A stretch of 7,840 nucleotides of DNA, from assembly GCA_945487985.1 (NCBI GenBank), contig CALYTX010000056.1, positions 1 through 7,840 on the forward strand, read 5' to 3'. Positions 5,354 through 7,840 of this stretch are shown piece by piece (within the stretch, counting starts at the first letter, position 1; each line of letters opens with the position of its first letter). Both the position numbers and the translations under genes were made by a program. The stretch is from an uncultured Verrucomicrobiota bacterium (GTDB lineage: Bacteria > Verrucomicrobiota > Kiritimatiellia > RFP12 > UBA1067). Under the pieces are notes generated by a model. That model had not been told where the DNA came from and made no database searches. It was given only the letters and a program-made list of their open reading frames with translations.

Positions 5354-7840
5354 CTATTCTGTCGCATTCCCATCAACACCTTTGACCGACCAGAAACGCT
5401 GCTCGTCGGTGGAACTGGCATCTTGGAACGAAAATTCTCCGTCGGCGGTCAAAACTTGGTTGGAAACCGCGATCCAGCTGTCGGTGGGCGGGAGGGTCGT
5501 GCCGGCATAGAGCGTGTAAGAGCATCCCTTCACGCCCGGTGAAAGCCGAAGCAAATACGTATGTTCGTCGATGCGCTCGATGGCCGTGAAATTAAACGGG
5601 CGGCAGATGGATGGATTGTCCCCGGGATCGACGGCGGCTGCGGTGATTGTGAAATCCGCCGGCGTAAATTCGATTGTATAGTTTCCGCCCAGCACTTCAA
5701 GGCTGCCCTGCAAGATGTCGTAGGTTCCGGGAGCCTCGCCAGGATCGCGCTCGAGAACGCCGCCAAGCACTTGATCGGCGCTATCCTCGCCCTCAAGCCC
5801 ATATACGCCGTAGGTGAAAACCGGGTCGTTCTCACCCTCTTTTTTTGATGCTTCGAACGCTACGACCCTGATGGTCTTTTTGGCGATTTTCCACGGAATC
5901 AATTTCTCGTTATAAGTGCCGTCGGTCCAAACGAAACCCTTGCGCAGAACCGCCCGCGCCACATAGTCGCCGGCATTCGTCGCCACACCCGAATACAACG
6001 CGTAGCCGATACCTTCTTTCACACCAGTCTGGGCAGCGGCATTGTATACGAACTCGTCTGCGGCGACCGCCGGCGGCGACACCGCGATATCCTCGCCGCC
6101 TTCAAGGGCGCCGTATACCGCATCGCCGCACTTATAGAGGCCGTCGGGATCCACCGCCGAGCTCCATACAAGAAGCGCATCAGTTGCATTGGTTACGACC
6201 ATGCCGTAGTCGCCGGTGAGATCGTTGGTGAAACGCCGCGCACCTTCCATGATTCGCTCTTGTGGTGCAGAAGCGAAATATTGCGCATCGACATCGCCAA
6301 TAAAGTCGGGATCCGCGCCCAGACCCTCAAGAAAGCCGATACCGCCAGTAAGGTCACCAGCAAGATAAAGCCTGCTCTCAAGATCGTGCACGACCATATT
6401 GCTCGCTTCATCGGAAAGGCGGCTATTGCCGAGAATAGCAATATCACCTTGCACATAGACACGAGACTTGTTGCCGATAAAGATCCCGCCGGCGCGGTAA
6501 GCACAGCAGCCGCGAATTTCACCGCCATTGAGATACGCCTGCGAATTATCCAGCAAAACTCCGCCGCCACAGCCAGTACCCTCTTTCTCGTTAATATAGT
6601 CATTCGCGCAATTCCTGATCGCCGCGCCAGGGTTCATCGTGAAAACGCCCTTCCACACCACTACGCCACCGCAGGCGCGACCGCCTTTGCCGGAGACATT
6701 CGCAATCACGCTGCCGTTTTCCAGCGTAAGGCGTCCGCCTTCAACCTTCACCATCGCCGTCGTTCCGCCGTATTCGCCGGAAAGAACGATGTTCGTAAGC
6801 GCAAGCGAGTGGTTCCCCGGAACCATAATCGTCGCATCCGCCCGGCGGAAAAGCGTATGCCCGTCGCCGTCGAAAACAATCGCCGCGTCGTTGGTTACGG
6901 CAAAGCCGGTGTCGAAATCGACATCGTGCAAGAGGCGCACCGTCGCACCGTTGGTTGCGACGGCAAACCCTTCGGCAACGGTAAGATAAAATTTTTCCTC
7001 CTCGCCGCCGGGAGCGAGAACCCCGACTTCGGCGACAGCTTCGGGCACCGATTGCGGGCCTTCAGGGGCTTTCGCCCATTGCAGATTGTCCCCTTCCTCC
7101 GCAATCTGCGCAGCAAGCGGCGGATTGTCGCCAATTCCGGCCTGGTCGCAGAAGAACACTCCTAACGACGAGTCGGCTTCGTCACGGGGACAAGTGAAGC
7201 TGCCGAATATTCCGCCTTCCTTGTTGCCGGACGCATTGCCGATGCTGAATCCTACGCCGACATAGCCCGCAGCCGCGCCGTCAAGAACAAGCTTGGCGTT
7301 CTTGTTGTAAAGGTAGACGTTGCTTTCTTGCTTGTTGTAGATATTGCCATATACCGACGCCAGACCGGAAAGCTGAACCTGCGCGCCGCCAGCCACAAAT
7401 ACTCCGGCCGCATAATAATCCGACAGACAGTCATAGATGCGCCCGCCGGTCATTACCAGTTTACTCCCCGCGTCGGACAGGCACACGCCAGAACTGTTTA
7501 CCAACGTTTGCTTGCTGCTATGGCATAAGTTTTTCGCAATCTCGGAGCCTGGATGCATTTCCACGCAGCCAGGATTCTTGACAAACACCGTAGAGCATTT
7601 ACTGCACTCGACGTTTCGAACAATGGCACCATCATTCAGAACGAGACTTCCGCCGTCGACAGTAATGAAGTGGCTGGTGCGCGGGCCCGTGCCCGCACCG
7701 TCAAGAGCGAGATTGGCGACCGAAAGCGTCTTGCCGGCACCGACGCTGAACGCACCGTACTTGCCGATGGTGATCTGCCGGCGGCCGGTGGAGGAAGAGA
7801 GCGTAAGCGGTCCGGCAAGATTCACGGCATTGGTAAGTTC
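5354..7840 (-). CDS. Large beta-helix surface protein with MBG-like tail (5' end outside window)
   Basis: The frame is open to the right edge, so this is the C-terminal 828 residues of a longer protein; the signal peptide is not visible. Numbering from the first visible residue, about 35-205 and 315-505 are two related blocks of glycine-rich parallel beta-helix rungs. Both show the order: a ..L.L.NGA/SVI.N strand, a pause, ..GG.I..C.., (G)G(V/I)F(V/I).., ..V...G....GN, N-[MV]-[VY]..L, then L.L.G...G.(V/I)GF. Residues about 590-655 and 653-733 form Ig/MBG-like sandwich domains, the second closing with NYTIEFTPADFTIT. The last ~80 residues hold a small sandwich ending in EQRFWSVKG, a style common at the ends of Verrucomicrobia/Lentisphaera secreted proteins. 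The likely role is adhesion or glycan binding at the cell surface; an enzymatic beta-helix (lyase-like) is less likely because no catalytic cluster stands out. It lies just upstream of recA. Confidence 0.8.
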   Translation of the reverse strand, partial: ELTNAVNLAGPLTLSSSTGRRQITIGKYGAFSVGAGKTLSVANLALDGAGTGPRTSHFITVDGGSLVLNDGAIVRNVECSKCSTVFVKNPGCVEMHPGSEIAKNLCHSSKQTLVNSSGVCLSDAGSKLVMTGGRIYDCLSDYYAAGVFVAGGAQVQLSGLASVYGNIYNKQESNVYLYNKNAKLVLDGAAAGYVGVGFSIGNASGNKEGGIFGSFTCPRDEADSSLGVFFCDQAGIGDNPPLAAQIAEEGDNLQWAKAPEGPQSVPEAVAEVGVLAPGGEEEKFYLTVAEGFAVATNGATVRLLHDVDFDTGFAVTNDAAIVFDGDGHTLFRRADATIMVPGNHSLALTNIVLSGEYGGTTAMVKVEGGRLTLENGSVIANVSGKGGRACGGVVVWKGVFTMNPGAAIRNCANDYINEKEGTGCGGGVLLDNSQAYLNGGEIRGCCAYRAGGIFIGNKSRVYVQGDIAILGNSRLSDEASNMVVHDLESRLYLAGDLTGGIGFLEGLGADPDFIGDVDAQYFASAPQERIMEGARRFTNDLTGDYGMVVTNATDALLVWSSAVDPDGLYKCGDAVYGALEGGEDIAVSPPAVAADEFVYNAAAQTGVKEGIGYALYSGVATNAGDYVARAVLRKGFVWTDGTYNEKLIPWKIAKKTIRVVAFEASKKEGENDPVFTYGVYGLEGEDSADQVLGGVLERDPGEAPGTYDILQGSLEVLGGNYTIEFTPADFTITAAAVDPGDNPSICRPFNFTAIERIDEHTYLLRLSPGVKGCSYTLYAGTTLPPTDSWIAVSNQVLTADGEFSFQDASSTDEQRFWSVKGVDGNATE

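Noticed and set aside
4814..5542. 242-aa plus-strand frame opposite recA
   Set aside because: recA is certain on the other strand and this frame runs past its start with no domain or ribosome site.
6260..7165. 301-aa plus-strand open frame inside the surface-protein gene
   Set aside because: It is opposite a clearly coding beta-helix frame, has no recognisable motif, and is rich in Arg/Ala/Ile as expected for a shadow of GC-rich coding DNA.

Overview
The window reads as chromosomal DNA from a PVC-type bacterium. The best guess is a Kiritimatiellota or Lentisphaerota relative, possibly from a gut. The grounds are a long surface protein built of glycine-rich beta-helix rungs with an MBG-like tail, an RHS-core fragment of the GRWMTRDPIEEKGG type, a barrel-like protein ending in Phe (so Gram-negative), and an ordinary bacterial RecA. 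This placement is an inference from protein style; recA would be the marker to confirm it. Every gene lies on the minus strand except one IS3-family transposase.

Right half (3205-7840, read right to left). A large secreted beta-helix surface protein runs off the right edge (5354-7840). recA follows after 24 bases (4289-5329). Next comes a predicted outer-membrane barrel protein with an N-terminal export signal (3366-4235). Last is a tRNA-Ser(UGA) gene with its own extended -10 promoter (3205-3292). This half looks like a stable core segment and is visibly GC-richer.

Middle (about 1931-3204). A single-ORF IS3-family transposase with an intact D-D-35-E triad sits on the plus strand, with short candidate inverted ends. 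Between it and the tRNA lie a 12-bp near-direct repeat and a strong 13-bp hairpin close behind the tRNA 3' end.

Left half (1-1930). Three minus-strand genes are coupled end to start. They are a transglutaminase-like lipoprotein (986-1912), a 194-aa secreted 'RHS tip' protein (405-989), and a 111-aa membrane-anchored protein (68-403). The RHS tip carries its own signal peptide, only the last ~40 residues of an RHS core, and a C-terminal domain with widely spaced His and Cys motifs. It starts with GTG and overlaps the lipoprotein gene by 4 bases. The small gene starts one base after its stop codon, and its Shine-Dalgarno sequence contains that stop codon. This compact AT-richer operon, beside an IS and facing a tRNA 3' end, is the best candidate for an unusual system. 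A plausible but untested reading is an exported effector with a membrane-bound partner or immunity protein and a periplasmic cysteine-protease-fold lipoprotein. A 10-bp perfect inverted repeat (1-10 and 45-54) closes the left edge.
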